The position numbers and the translations under genes were made by a program. Shown here piece after piece: positions 26,962 through 36,391 of a stretch of 64,000 bases of DNA. A model generated the notes under the pieces. It did not search any database. It was not told where the DNA came from and saw only the letters and a list, made by a program, of their open reading frames with translations. The DNA comes from Paraktedonobacter carboxidivorans (GTDB taxonomy: Bacteria > Chloroflexota > Ktedonobacteria > Ktedonobacterales > Ktedonobacteraceae), in the NCBI GenBank assembly GCA_041156125.1, contig JBEVTI010000017.1, positions 40,459 through 104,458 of the forward strand, read 5' to 3'. The stretch's first letter is position 1; the number at the start of each line of letters is the position of its first letter.

Positions 26962-27282
26962 TTACGCTGGAGCGCTCTGGCGATATACTGACCAGCGCCG
27001 TCCAGCAAGAAACAACCAGCCCAGAGCTGTCAGGCCCATCGCGCCACCATAGAGATAGTGGTTCGCGTCTTCAGCATAAAAGAAAGTAAAAAAAATCGCG
27101 ATGCCCAGGAAGCCTAAAGTCAGCATCAATGCAAAGACGACCCTCTGCAAGCTCGCTCCACCAGTTGTACGTCTACGGCGGGGAAAGCTGGCGGGCCCGC
27201 TCTGCTCAACCCGTACCTGGCTGGTCACCCCTCCACCGGCAGGGCGAGATCGGTTCTTCTTGCGCCTCTTCGTCTTAGACAT
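26962..27282 (-). CDS. Small two-helix membrane protein inserted in nuo cluster
   Basis: A 106-residue protein. The first 45 residues are very basic (KTKRRKKNRSR, then FPRRRRTTG). Two hydrophobic helices follow (about 47-70 and 77-93). I do not recognise a family. It lies between nuoC and nuoD, on the same strand, 39 bp after nuoC and 77 bp before nuoD, so it is likely co-expressed. It might be an accessory or assembly factor of the complex, by position only. Confidence 0.6.
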   Translation of the reverse strand: MSKTKRRKKNRSRPAGGGVTSQVRVEQSGPASFPRRRRTTGGASLQRVVFALMLTLGFLGIAIFFTFFYAEDANHYLYGGAMGLTALGWLFLAGRRWSVYRQSAPA

Positions 27283-27320
27283 ACACTCGCTTTACCTTTC
27301 AGGCCCGGAAAATGCCTGTT

Positions 27321-28010
27321 CTATTTGTCTGTCTCTTCTTTGTGACCTTCAAAGGCGTGACCAAAGGTCGGCGTACCAGGATGCAGGCGCTCCTGTTGAC
27401 CCTGACCTACCTTCTTATACACAGCCCTCTCAACGCCCTTCTGCTGATACTGATCAGAGACCGCCATATTGGGATCAACCTGGGTAGTCGCGCGATCTTT
27501 CACTACATGAGGTACCGGACGGAAGCTTTTGAGAAGTGGATGACCCTCGAAATCATCGTCCAGCAACATGCGGCGCAGATCAGGATGGCCCGTATAACGA
27601 ATACCATACATATCATAGGTCTCGCGTTCAAGCCAGTTGGCCGTGGGCCAGACCGAAACCACGCTATCCACTTCCGGCTTCTCGTGATCCAGGCGCACCT
27701 TGATTTGCAACAACTGGCCGCGCGTCAAGGAGCGCAGATGATAGACGCTCTCCAGGTGGTCAAGCATATCGACACCGGAGATACAGCTGAGCAAATCAAA
27801 GCCGAGTTGATCTCGCAAAAAGCGGCAGACAGCCACCAGATTAGTACGGTCTATGTTCAGGCTCAGAAAATCGCCTTTCAAAGTCTGTGGCTCAAGCACC
27901 TTGCCAGTAATTTGAGCAATTGGAGCAAGGTCGCGGGTCAGCGCGGCGTTCTGGTCACGATAACCACCACGCGTGGTAGTAAGATGTTTCCCACCTGGTA
28001 CTAAAGCCAT
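27321..28010 (-). CDS. nuoC: NADH-quinone oxidoreductase subunit C (30 kDa)
   Basis: A 229-residue subunit. The core (about 40-165) includes the signature WLERETYDMYGIRYTGHPDLRR region and DDFEGHPLLKSF, which contacts the quinone domain. The last 60 residues are a polar extension without family match. The ATG at 28010 overlaps the last codons of nuoA by 10 bases. In a normal operon nuoB would sit here, and it does not. Confidence 0.94.
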   Translation of the reverse strand: MALVPGGKHLTTTRGGYRDQNAALTRDLAPIAQITGKVLEPQTLKGDFLSLNIDRTNLVAVCRFLRDQLGFDLLSCISGVDMLDHLESVYHLRSLTRGQLLQIKVRLDHEKPEVDSVVSVWPTANWLERETYDMYGIRYTGHPDLRRMLLDDDFEGHPLLKSFRPVPHVVKDRATTQVDPNMAVSDQYQQKGVERAVYKKVGQGQQERLHPGTPTFGHAFEGHKEETDK

Positions 28011-28369
28011 CGGATCACTCCCTTACGCCAGGCATAGGCGAGTCCAAGCGCCAGCACAACGATGAAAAAGAGAATTTCAACAAAGCCAAAGATGCCGAGT
28101 TGTTTAAAGATTACAGCCCAGGAGATAATAAAAACAATATCCACATCAAAGGCCACAAAGAGCAAAGCAAAAATGTAGAAACCTAGAGGGTACTGGACCC
28201 TGGCGGAACCGATAGGAGTCTCACCAGACTCATAAGTTTGTAATTTTTCTTTGGTTCTTTTATGAGGTGCCAGCAAGCCGCCCAGAGTGGCGGCGATAAT
28301 GGCGAAGACAAAGCCCGCAGCCAGGAGAATACCCGCATATAAATACCCAACATTGATTGTTGTTGACAA
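28001..28369 (-). CDS. nuoA: NADH-quinone oxidoreductase subunit A
   Basis: A 122-residue, three-helix membrane subunit with the conserved YESGETPIGSARVQYPLGFY loop region and FDVDIVFIISW. The start is TTG at 28369, with GGAGGGAAGGG 5-15 bases ahead. It heads the A-C-x-D-H cluster. A 21-bp palindrome lies just upstream. Confidence 0.93.
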   Translation of the reverse strand: MSTTINVGYLYAGILLAAGFVFAIIAATLGGLLAPHKRTKEKLQTYESGETPIGSARVQYPLGFYIFALLFVAFDVDIVFIISWAVIFKQLGIFGFVEILFFIVVLALGLAYAWRKGVIRWL

Positions 28370-28393
28370 CGCCCTTCCCTCCAGATAGTCACC

Positions 28394-28414
28394 GTTGTTC
28401 TTTTAAAGAACAAC
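28394..28414. promoter_or_regulatory. 21-bp palindrome upstream of nuoA
   Basis: GTTGTTCTTT and AAAGAACAAC are perfect mirror complements around a single T. It sits 25-45 bases ahead of the nuoA start codon on the minus strand, a position suitable for an operator. No promoter boxes are clearly seen with it. Confidence 0.45.
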
Positions 28415-28606
28415 AGCACATTCTAAAACTTCTCGCATGCTTATTTTACCCATGCCACCACTCAAAAAAAACACAACACAAGAGTTACTTGGCCCAAACA
28501 ACGCGCGTATGTTCATAAAATAACTATAGCACTCCAGCCTACTTTCTAACAAGAGGGGAGTACACGCGCCCGTACTGCCTAGAAAGAATCTGGGATCACT
28601 CATAAA

Positions 28607-28649
28607 TTGCTGCGGCAGGCTATCGCACAACAATAGCCCGCCGCAGCAA
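28607..28649 (-). terminator. Hairpin after the PP2C gene
   Basis: A 17-bp stem with one mismatch (28607-28623 with 28633-28649) and a 9-nt loop start 21 bases after the minus-strand stop at 28670. Confidence 0.7.
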
Positions 28650-28669
28650 CTCATTTTTTTGTCCTGATC

Positions 28670-31195
28670 TCAGACCACTGGCAGATCGGGCATAATGACA
28701 CTATCAGGTCTGGCCAGCAGTTGCACACCGCTCATGCTGGTGCCTTTGCTCATTTCAGCAAACTGTACGATAATTACCGATACGTTATCCTCGCCACCGC
28801 CATCGAGGGCAGCCTTGATCAAATCCTGGCCAGTCTTGTTGGGATCTTTCGTCGTTTTACTCAGCACATCTCGAATCAGGGGATCACGCACCATGTCCCA
28901 GAGACCGTCAGAGCAAAGCATGAGCTTATCGCCTGGTTGCAGATTGACCTGGAATGTGTCAACCTCAACCACTGGCTTCTCGCCCAGACTACGATAGATC
29001 TGGTTACGCTTGGGATGCGTATAGATATCGTCGGGCTTAATGATGCCAGCATCCACCAGGCTCGCTACCACAGAATGATCATGCGTGACTTTTGAGAGGC
29101 CCTGACCTTCGCGATAGAGATAGGTGCGGCTATCGCCTACATTCGCGACATAAGCCATGGCGCCAATCACCAGGGCCGCGGTCATGGTCGTACCCATATC
29201 CGCGTGCGATTCCATATTGCGATTATGCACCGCCTGGTTAGAGGCCTGAACTCCATTCTCCATCATTTTCAAGAACGCTTCGTTCTCTTTAGACTCTCCG
29301 CTGGTGAGCCTGGGCAGCATAAAGTTGATCATCGTCTGAATCGCCTGGCGGCTGGCGTCCTGGCCATTGGCGTGACCACCCATACCATCGGCTACCACAA
29401 ACAGCCCGAACTGCTGGCTGGGAGTATCATACCTGTAAGCAAACATGCTATCCTCGTTAGGTTTATGTTTGCGTTTGATGCCTGGATCGGTACGCGTGCC
29501 AACCGCCAGGCTGAGATTATGCCCGCGCATCTGCTGGATCGCCTGGGTAGGTTCCTCGTAAACCTGAAATGGCGCACGAGGCGCGCTCATCTCGTTATTA
29601 AACTCAGGCACCGGCGAAACTGGAGCATTCGGCGGTATCATGACTGTTGGTTGCTCGCTTAAAGGCGGAGGAGCCACAAGCGGGGCACTACCAACTAAAC
29701 GCACATCTTGAGCAGAGGACGGGGAGGTAAGCGCAAAATGGCAATTGGGACAGATTGTATCAGTCAACTGCACTGGATTATGACAGTTCGGACAGGCTGG
29801 CGCTAACCACTGGACTGGCGGTGGCACTGGCGCTCCCGCTTGCGACTTCTGCTGGCTAACCTCCTGCTTGGCTCTCTCCTGCGCGATCTGCCATTCATTA
29901 GCCATCAAGGCCAATTTACGCCGCCGTCCCAGGGATCGCCACACCAGGACTACCAGCAGCAGCAGAAGCAGCGCTCCCAACGCGATCACCGCTGGTAAGA
30001 GCCAGGGATACTTTTGAAAAAGCTGGGTGACGAGAGACAGGGGACCCGTATTATTCCCTCCGCTATTTGGGCCACCCGCTCCATTCTTGAGAGCTTGAGT
30101 ATCGAACGTTTGCGCAGCCATAAATTCTGAATTAAGCACATATGCCTCGTGTAGATAAGGATGAGCAACTATATATTTCGCCGCACTGATCTCAGTGATG
30201 CCGCGCTCCCAGCAAGAAGCAACGCTACAGACACTGGACGAAGTGGCAGCAAGTAGAACGTTTGGTAATCCATGATCATGCGAGATTTTTTGCAAGGTCG
30301 CCAGCGTCAGGGAAGTATAACTGCCCGCCCCATTATTGACCCACAGCCCCACCAGTTGACCCTGCCCATCGAGTTCTGGCGTCCCTCCCTCCATCAATGT
30401 GTTAGAGGTAGCCGTTGCAGAAGAAGAGCCGCTATTTGGCACCGTGTTTCCCCCTGCTTTCCCCACGATACTCGGCGTAAGATATTCCTGAAACGCGCCT
30501 GTTGAAGCATTTTGGATAATGTCTTTAGAGGGATAGATGCCTACCTGCGTCTTGATCAGGCCGACATTTAAAGGGGTATCATTCTCCAGGCTTGCCAATC
30601 CAAGATACGGCTGGCTGTGCTTACTTTGGAATGTCAAAAGGGTGTAGGAGGGATGCGCTGTATCGAGTGTACTCACTGCCAGAGTATCACCGCAGTCGAG
30701 TGCTTGGATTACCTCTTTGCTACAAGTCAGCGTGTCCAAAGGCTTCTGCTGCCGGGTTGAACCCGCGTATTCACTGCTGGCCCAGATCTCCACCTTGTTC
30801 AAGGTCAGATGCCCGCCCTCGACCTGTCCGCAGGTGCTCATTCTTGTGCTGACCAGATTTCCATCGGTCAAGACCCAATTGGTATAACTTGTGGGTGCCA
30901 GGGAGGGACTCTGGCTCGCAACCAGCACGCCCAGGCCAGTACAGGTCAATGCATTCTCGCCAGGGTGACCACTGTAAGTCACGGTCAGGCGCAACACCGA
31001 GACACCAGTCTCGTTAAGCACCGCGACAGATGTTGGCACTGACGAGAGAGAAAAAGCCCCCGCCTGCGCATTGGCGCGTGCAAACGCTACCGCGGGCACC
31101 AGGCACGGTAGTGCCAGCAGTGCCCCAAGCAGCAGAGCAAAGGTGAAACGACCTGGACTTTTGCGTATACGGGACATGAAACATTGTGTACTCAT
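28670..31195 (-). CDS. Receptor-like PP2C phosphatase with degenerate protease-like ectodomain
   Basis: An 841-residue, four-part protein. Residues 1-46 are a signal peptide. Residues 55-320 look like a trypsin-like fold: TGLGVLV early, NWVLTDGNLV where active enzymes have the catalytic His, and GGTPELDGQGQLVGL where GNSGGPL would hold the Ser, so His and Ser appear lost. A single membrane helix is at about 396-420. A CxxC...CxxC zinc ribbon (about 468-486) and a Pro-rich linker precede a PP2C domain (560-815) with all metal Asp motifs (NED, VADGMGGH, SDGLWD, EDN). It should dephosphorylate Ser/Thr proteins inside the cell in response to an outside ligand. The start at 31195 has AAGGAG just upstream; a longer frame to 31249 is possible. 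The kinase upstream is a natural partner. Confidence 0.85.
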   Translation of the reverse strand: MSTQCFMSRIRKSPGRFTFALLLGALLALPCLVPAVAFARANAQAGAFSLSSVPTSVAVLNETGVSVLRLTVTYSGHPGENALTCTGLGVLVASQSPSLAPTSYTNWVLTDGNLVSTRMSTCGQVEGGHLTLNKVEIWASSEYAGSTRQQKPLDTLTCSKEVIQALDCGDTLAVSTLDTAHPSYTLLTFQSKHSQPYLGLASLENDTPLNVGLIKTQVGIYPSKDIIQNASTGAFQEYLTPSIVGKAGGNTVPNSGSSSATATSNTLMEGGTPELDGQGQLVGLWVNNGAGSYTSLTLATLQKISHDHGLPNVLLAATSSSVCSVASCWERGITEISAAKYIVAHPYLHEAYVLNSEFMAAQTFDTQALKNGAGGPNSGGNNTGPLSLVTQLFQKYPWLLPAVIALGALLLLLLVVLVWRSLGRRRKLALMANEWQIAQERAKQEVSQQKSQAGAPVPPPVQWLAPACPNCHNPVQLTDTICPNCHFALTSPSSAQDVRLVGSAPLVAPPPLSEQPTVMIPPNAPVSPVPEFNNEMSAPRAPFQVYEEPTQAIQQMRGHNLSLAVGTRTDPGIKRKHKPNEDSMFAYRYDTPSQQFGLFVVADGMGGHANGQDASRQAIQTMINFMLPRLTSGESKENEAFLKMMENGVQASNQAVHNRNMESHADMGTTMTAALVIGAMAYVANVGDSRTYLYREGQGLSKVTHDHSVVASLVDAGIIKPDDIYTHPKRNQIYRSLGEKPVVEVDTFQVNLQPGDKLMLCSDGLWDMVRDPLIRDVLSKTTKDPNKTGQDLIKAALDGGGEDNVSVIIVQFAEMSKGTSMSGVQLLARPDSVIMPDLPVV

Positions 31196-31486
31196 GTGCT
31201 CCTTCTCCCTCGGTGGGGTTTTGCCTGCTACGTGAGCATACTCACTCATTTATCCCACTCGATTCCACAAATTTCGTAGTTTTCCCTCAGCAGCCGTGTA
31301 CTCTGTCTCAGGCTCCGGCTTGCTATCCCTGATCGGAGCGAACGGCGGCAACTGACGAATAACTTTATTTTCAGCTACAGGCGCCAGAGCGCCCTCTGCT
31401 TGCATCACCACCACCGTTTGTACAACGGGTGTCAGATTTCTCCCTTAGCTGCACTATAAACGCACTCCCTGATGGATGCTACCTGC

Positions 31487-33241
31487 TTAGCGCCGCAAAA
31501 CCGCGCGCAGACGCCGCTGCATCTCCTGCGCTTGCATATTGCCTGGTTGCGCATTCACGACAAAATTACACTCCCGCCAGGCATCCTCTAATCTATTTTC
31601 TCGCTCGTAGATCTGAGCTAGCAAGAAACGCGTGGCATGATCAGCGGGATTAATCTTCAACACCTGAACATATTCCTGCTCCGCCAGCGGCAATTGATTA
31701 AGACGCTGAGCCATCTGCCCGGCATGGAAATGAATATCGGGTCGCCTGGGATCGAGCACGGCGGCCTCCTGGTACTCGCGCAAGGCAGCGGGAAATTGCA
31801 GGATGGCCTCAAAGCTCTTCCCCAGGTTAAAATGTGCCTCGAAATCACGCGGATTGAGGCGTACAGCCTGGGTATATGCATTCGTAGCCATATTCGGCAC
31901 GCGCCGCAAATGCAAGTACACATCCCCTACCAGACGATGCGTCTCAGGGTCGTTGTTATTGAATTGCAGGGACTTATTGTACGCTTGCAGCGCCATTTCA
32001 GGCTGCGGAGGCTGGCGCCGCGCGAAAACCTGACCGTACAGTTTGTGCAAAACCGGGTTATTCGGGTCAAGGTTATACGCTTGTTGGAGGACGCTAAAGG
32101 CCATGTCAATCCGCCCACCGCTGAGATGATCCTGAGCCTGGCGCAACAAAGCGCTCGCGGGACCGGTAAACGCGCCGGCGGTACCCGAGATCGGCTGGCT
32201 GGGCGTCGCGCGATCGGGCGTGCTGGAGAATACTGTCGGCTGTTGCGCGGACTGCGGCAATGAACTCAGCGGGGGCAAATTGATAATCGCGCGCTCCATA
32301 TCGGCGGCGCTAGCCCAACGTTGCTCAATATTGCCGTCTAGCGCTTTAGCTATGACCTGCTCAAAAGCCATAGAAACATCAGGGCGCAATGCTCGTAGCA
32401 GCGGAAAATGGAAAATGGTCGGCTTATTGTTTGCTGCATCGTGGTGTGTCAATACGCGATGAATGGTCGCGCCCAACGCGTAGAGGTCGCTGCGCGGCTC
32501 TGGTCGCCCATGGAGTTGTTCAGGCGGAGCGTAGCCAATGGTCATAATGATAGTAGAGCTACGCGGTGATTGCTGGAATGTGCGCGCAATGCCAAAGTCG
32601 ATCAATTTAATCTCATCTTTATCAGTGACCATAACATTGGAAGGCTTAAGATCGCGGAAAATAATAGGGGGAGACTGACGGTGGAGATAACTTAACACGC
32701 TGCAGACCTGCTGAGCCCAACTACGGGCACGCGCCTCAGAAACACCACGCGCTCCATTTACTCCGGCTATATTTCCCTCTTTTTCCAGAACATCACCTAG
32801 CGTGCGCCCCTCGATAAAATCCATGACCAGGTAGTGGCGTCCTTCCTCCACAAAAAAATCGCGCACGCGGGGAATACAGGGATGGTTGAGATCAAGCAGG
32901 AGTGTCGCCTCACGGGTAAACCACTCTACCGCCTGGACACGGTCCCCATCATTCTGAAAATCATCGAGCATCTCTTTAACCGCGCAGGGACGATTAAAAC
33001 GTACGTCGATTGCGCGATACACCGCGCCCATTCCGCCCGCGGCAACTGGACGTTCTATTTTATAGCGCCCGGTAGACAACTCTGTGCCCATAGGTAAACG
33101 ACGACTTGCGCCCCCTCCCTGTCCAGCAAAAGATGAGCCCATTGACTGCCCCATATAAGACCCTTCCGCATCACTCTGAGGAGTCGAAGGATTCCCGGCT
33201 GAGGCTGCGTCTCTTGGATCTGACGAATAATTACTTGCCAT
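31487..33241 (-). CDS. Soluble Ser/Thr protein kinase with C-terminal TPR repeats
   Basis: A 584-residue protein. A Ser/Gly-rich N-terminus (1-50) leads into a Hanks-type kinase domain (60-330). It has the Gly loop PVAAGGMGAVY, Lys89, the loop IIFRDLKPSN with Asp197 (Phe replaces the usual His) and DFG at 215-217, then the activation segment ending IGYAPPEQ. Residues 375-584 hold about five TPR repeats (for example NPVLHKLYGQVF, FEAHFNLGKSF). No membrane helix is seen, so it is cytoplasmic. It is on the same strand as, and 290 bp upstream of, the PP2C phosphatase, suggesting a paired switch. Confidence 0.9.
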   Translation of the reverse strand: MASNYSSDPRDAASAGNPSTPQSDAEGSYMGQSMGSSFAGQGGGASRRLPMGTELSTGRYKIERPVAAGGMGAVYRAIDVRFNRPCAVKEMLDDFQNDGDRVQAVEWFTREATLLLDLNHPCIPRVRDFFVEEGRHYLVMDFIEGRTLGDVLEKEGNIAGVNGARGVSEARARSWAQQVCSVLSYLHRQSPPIIFRDLKPSNVMVTDKDEIKLIDFGIARTFQQSPRSSTIIMTIGYAPPEQLHGRPEPRSDLYALGATIHRVLTHHDAANNKPTIFHFPLLRALRPDVSMAFEQVIAKALDGNIEQRWASAADMERAIINLPPLSSLPQSAQQPTVFSSTPDRATPSQPISGTAGAFTGPASALLRQAQDHLSGGRIDMAFSVLQQAYNLDPNNPVLHKLYGQVFARRQPPQPEMALQAYNKSLQFNNNDPETHRLVGDVYLHLRRVPNMATNAYTQAVRLNPRDFEAHFNLGKSFEAILQFPAALREYQEAAVLDPRRPDIHFHAGQMAQRLNQLPLAEQEYVQVLKINPADHATRFLLAQIYERENRLEDAWRECNFVVNAQPGNMQAQEMQRRLRAVLRR

Positions 33242-33428
33242 ATTCTACACCGCTCATGAATGATACTGTCTGAACTCCAATTACCATATGTACTAAGCAG
33301 AGTTCAAGAATACACTATTTTAATCTGGCTATCTTATTCCGCTTTGGCGCATTATAACATATTCCAGAGAATTTGATGAGTAGCCTGACTCGCAAAGCGT
33401 CTGAATATGATCATACTAAAAACAGTCC

Positions 33429-33473
33429 CTTCTGTGAGAAGAACGAGGGAAACCTTCTATTTTCTCACAGAAG
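33429..33473 (-). terminator. Hairpin after MFS gene
   Basis: A perfect 12-bp stem (33429-33440 with 33462-33473) and a 21-nt loop, 36 bases past the minus-strand stop at 33509. Confidence 0.55.
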
Positions 33474-33508
33474 TTTGAGTAAACACTTCTCTTCCTGAGC
33501 TGGACAGC

Positions 33509-34936
33509 TTACGCCGCGCTCCCACGGGCCGCGCGATCCGCCTCCTGGGCAGCCTCGACATCATCCTTCATCCAGCGCGCGCCAAAGATGCCAACCAGGC
33601 CAGCCAGAACCAGAGCCGGTGTGCAGGTAATCATCATGGCCAGCGCCAGGTCCTGGCCAGCTCTGTTCAGCGCGAAATGCATACCTCCTGTAGGATCAAA
33701 CAGGCGCGCCAGCACACCCACTAACGTAGGCGAGAACGCATCCCCCAGCAAGTGCGCGATGAGCAAAGAAACAGCCGTCGCGGAGGCGCGCAAGGCAGCC
33801 GGAGCAACATCTTGCGTGGCCGCAGTACTTGGACCTGTATAAAAGGTAATTAAAACGGTTGTGATGATAAAGAAAAGCGCAAAGATAACAAAGCTATGTG
33901 TCGCAATCGACACAGCAAAAGTCGGAGCACTGATTAGAAAGCCGATTCCACAGACCAGCACACGTGAACCCGCGTGATGACGATTGAGCCAGTCAGCCAG
34001 ATAACCGCCAAAAACCGTACCAATCAAACCGGCCAGCACAATTACACCGCCAGCGAAGAGGCCCGCGGAGACGCTTGTCAGACCAAAAAGGTCTTTCTGT
34101 TGTAAGTATGTAGGCAAGAATGTAAGAGCCACACTCAAGACAAAATAGGCAAAGATCTGCATAACAATCAAGACAACCAGCGTCTTAATACGCAATAGGT
34201 TGCGCACCTGGCTCCACGCGTTGACAGACACAGGAGGATTGACCACAACTACCGGATTTTCGAGCATTCTGCCCTCTGAGGCAAGCTCACGAGCAGCTTC
34301 TTCCTCATCCGCCTCGTTACGACGTGGCTCGCGTAGTTTCCAGGCCAGAAAAGCGAGAATCAGGCCAGGGATACCAGTAAAGAGAAAAGCCAGACGCCAG
34401 GCACCTCTATAGAGGCCAGCCAGCTCGCCGCCCAGCACATAGCCTACAAGAATACCCACCAGTTGCGCCACGCTCCACCAGCTCATAATGCGCGAGCGTT
34501 TGGCGCGGGAAAAATAGTCGCCCATCAGCGCAGTGCCCGCGGGAAAATAGCCCGCCTCTCCAACTCCCAGCAGCATGCGAAAAAAGAACAGTGAGAGAAA
34601 ATTAAACGAGAGAGCGGTTAAGACGGTTGCCAGGCTCCAGAAGGTCACACAAAACGCCACCACATTCTTACGTTTGGTGCGATCAGCGATCAATCCGACC
34701 GGGACAGTTAGCAGAGTATAGACGACCAGAAAGGCCGAAGCCACGTAGCCGATGCCATCCAGGCCGAAGCCCAGTTCATGGGCAATGGTGTTAGCCGCTC
34801 CAGTCAGCACATTACGATCCAAATAGTTCAAAAAACTAATTAAAAACATTATCCAGAAAACATACATGGGGTAGGACCGCGATGTCCGTGCGGTAGAAAC
34901 CGTTTCGCCATTGTACGGCTGAGAAATATCACTCAT
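33509..34936 (-). CDS. Major facilitator superfamily transporter
   Basis: A 475-residue, 12-helix transporter. The first helix region SFLNYLDRNVLTGAA and the loop GLIADRTKRKN (between helices 2 and 3, the MFS signature GxxaDrxxRr) are clear. The sequence style (NYLDR, EAGYFPAG) recalls the anion:cation symporter/hexuronate and Spinster-like branches, but the substrate cannot be read. GGAGG lies 5 bases before the ATG at 34936; the frame open to 35041 is not used. It is a single gene. Confidence 0.9.
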   Translation of the reverse strand: MSDISQPYNGETVSTARTSRSYPMYVFWIMFLISFLNYLDRNVLTGAANTIAHELGFGLDGIGYVASAFLVVYTLLTVPVGLIADRTKRKNVVAFCVTFWSLATVLTALSFNFLSLFFFRMLLGVGEAGYFPAGTALMGDYFSRAKRSRIMSWWSVAQLVGILVGYVLGGELAGLYRGAWRLAFLFTGIPGLILAFLAWKLREPRRNEADEEEAARELASEGRMLENPVVVVNPPVSVNAWSQVRNLLRIKTLVVLIVMQIFAYFVLSVALTFLPTYLQQKDLFGLTSVSAGLFAGGVIVLAGLIGTVFGGYLADWLNRHHAGSRVLVCGIGFLISAPTFAVSIATHSFVIFALFFIITTVLITFYTGPSTAATQDVAPAALRASATAVSLLIAHLLGDAFSPTLVGVLARLFDPTGGMHFALNRAGQDLALAMMITCTPALVLAGLVGIFGARWMKDDVEAAQEADRAARGSAA

Positions 34937-35300
34937 GCACACCTCCAGGTCAGGGGATACCATTTTTAGTGGAACGTACCTCCGGCTAGCCGGGGCTTCT
35001 ACGCGGTTGCCCGCCTGGGACGCGTCCCGCCCCAAAGTCACTGAGATCTCAGGCCCAAATTGATCTGCGCAAAACCGCAGTCAGGCCCAATTCTGTTCCA
35101 CACTCGCAAGAGTGCCAGCGCTCCTCAAGTACTCCATGGCAATTTTACCACATCTTGAATAGGTCTGGACGCTGTATTAGAGCCTCCCGAACGCTATTGG
35201 GCGACCCCGACCTATGCTGCCTTACGTTTTGTCGCAGTAAACATTTTTATATTTTACTTGCTCAATATAAGGTCCATTCTTAGCTTTAACGTTCCTAACT

Positions 35301-36116
35301 TTAAAAAGTAGGATTGAGCATATCCAGAAAGCTCCAGGCTTTAAGATCGCGCTCAAGATGGAAGCGCAGAAGGCTGTGCATAATCCCTTCTAATTCCATT
35401 TGCAAAGAGGCATTGAGGCGCACGCGCGCGGACTCATGCCAGGGGTGATTCTGCATGTAGCGTAGCACCTTCAGGGCATTGAGCGAGAGACGGCGCTCCC
35501 AAAGATGTGAGCACTGTGGACAGAGCGCGCCCCCTAAGGACGCTTTAAAGCCATTTTCTTGAGGCAATAATTCGTGGGAGCAAGAGGAGCAGTTTTGCAG
35601 CCCAGGAGCATAACCCACGGAAGTCAACAGGTGTAATTCAAAATAGCGCAGCAAAAGCGGTGTCTTGCCAGTATTTGGTGTCTCCGCAGAAGCTTTCTCT
35701 TGCAGGCGTTGCTGCATCTGCACGCTGGCATCAGCGTCTAGATAGCGCAGGGTTTGCAAAAGCAAGTTATAAACATCGATATGCGGCACCCGTTCCTCCA
35801 CAAAACGATCCACCAGTTCCGCCAGATAGAAGCCACAGGTCATATGCCACAGTTCCGTACGCAGGCGCAGGAAGTTCTCGCGCATCTCTACCTGGGTGAT
35901 GATATCCAGATTACGACCCACAGCGATCTGCAACTGGCTGCGATTCAACAATTCGACGTGACCAGCCAATTTGCTGACTGGACGCCGCGCGCCTTTCGCG
36001 ATGGCGTTCAATTTGCCTTTGTGTGGAGTGAACAGAGTAATCAGGCGATCGGCTTCGCCGAAATCGCTGCGTTTAAGAACAATAGCTTCGGTGGAGTAGC
36101 TATGCTGCTGGCGCAT
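35301..36116 (-). CDS. recO: DNA repair protein RecO
   Basis: A 271-residue protein with the N-terminal OB fold (STEAIVLKRSDFGEADRLITLFT... then KGARRP) and the C-terminal zinc region CSSC...CPQC (about 175-205). It helps load RecA with RecF/RecR. The ATG at 36116 has AGGAAG 5 bases upstream; a 13-codon extension is open but unlikely. It is downstream of two tRNA genes on the same strand and could be read with them. Confidence 0.93.
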   Translation of the reverse strand: MRQQHSYSTEAIVLKRSDFGEADRLITLFTPHKGKLNAIAKGARRPVSKLAGHVELLNRSQLQIAVGRNLDIITQVEMRENFLRLRTELWHMTCGFYLAELVDRFVEERVPHIDVYNLLLQTLRYLDADASVQMQQRLQEKASAETPNTGKTPLLLRYFELHLLTSVGYAPGLQNCSSCSHELLPQENGFKASLGGALCPQCSHLWERRLSLNALKVLRYMQNHPWHESARVRLNASLQMELEGIMHSLLRFHLERDLKAWSFLDMLNPTF

Positions 36117-36166
36117 AAATCTTCCTGGAATAAAAAAGACGTGATCGATCATCACGTCTAATTAGG

Positions 36167-36237
36167 AGGCGACGAGCGGATTCGAACCGCTGGTGCAGCT
36201 TTTGCAGAGCCGTGCCTTACCACTTGGCGACGTCGCC
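36167..36237 (-). tRNA. tRNA-Cys (GCA)
   Basis: A 71-nt cloverleaf on the minus strand. The acceptor stem GGCGACG pairs with CGTCGCC. The anticodon loop CTGCAAA gives GCA (Cys), and the T loop TTCGAAT is canonical. CCA is not encoded. Confidence 0.96.
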
Positions 36238-36268
36238 CTGTTTATATTTAGCATAGGAGAAAAATGGG

Positions 36269-36340
36269 AGCGGGAGACGGGATTTGAACCCGCGACATCT
36301 TCCTTGGCAAGGAAGCGCTCTACCACTGAGCCACTCCCGC
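36269..36340 (-). tRNA. tRNA-Gly (GCC)
   Basis: A 72-nt cloverleaf on the minus strand. The acceptor stem GCGGGAG pairs with CTCCCGC. The loop TTGCCAA gives anticodon GCC, and the T loop is TTCAAAT. CCA is not encoded. It is 31 bases upstream of tRNA-Cys. Confidence 0.96.
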
Positions 36341-36391
36341 ATTTTTCACAACGACTTAAGCCTTTTTATAAGCTCTCTCGTTCGCATATTT

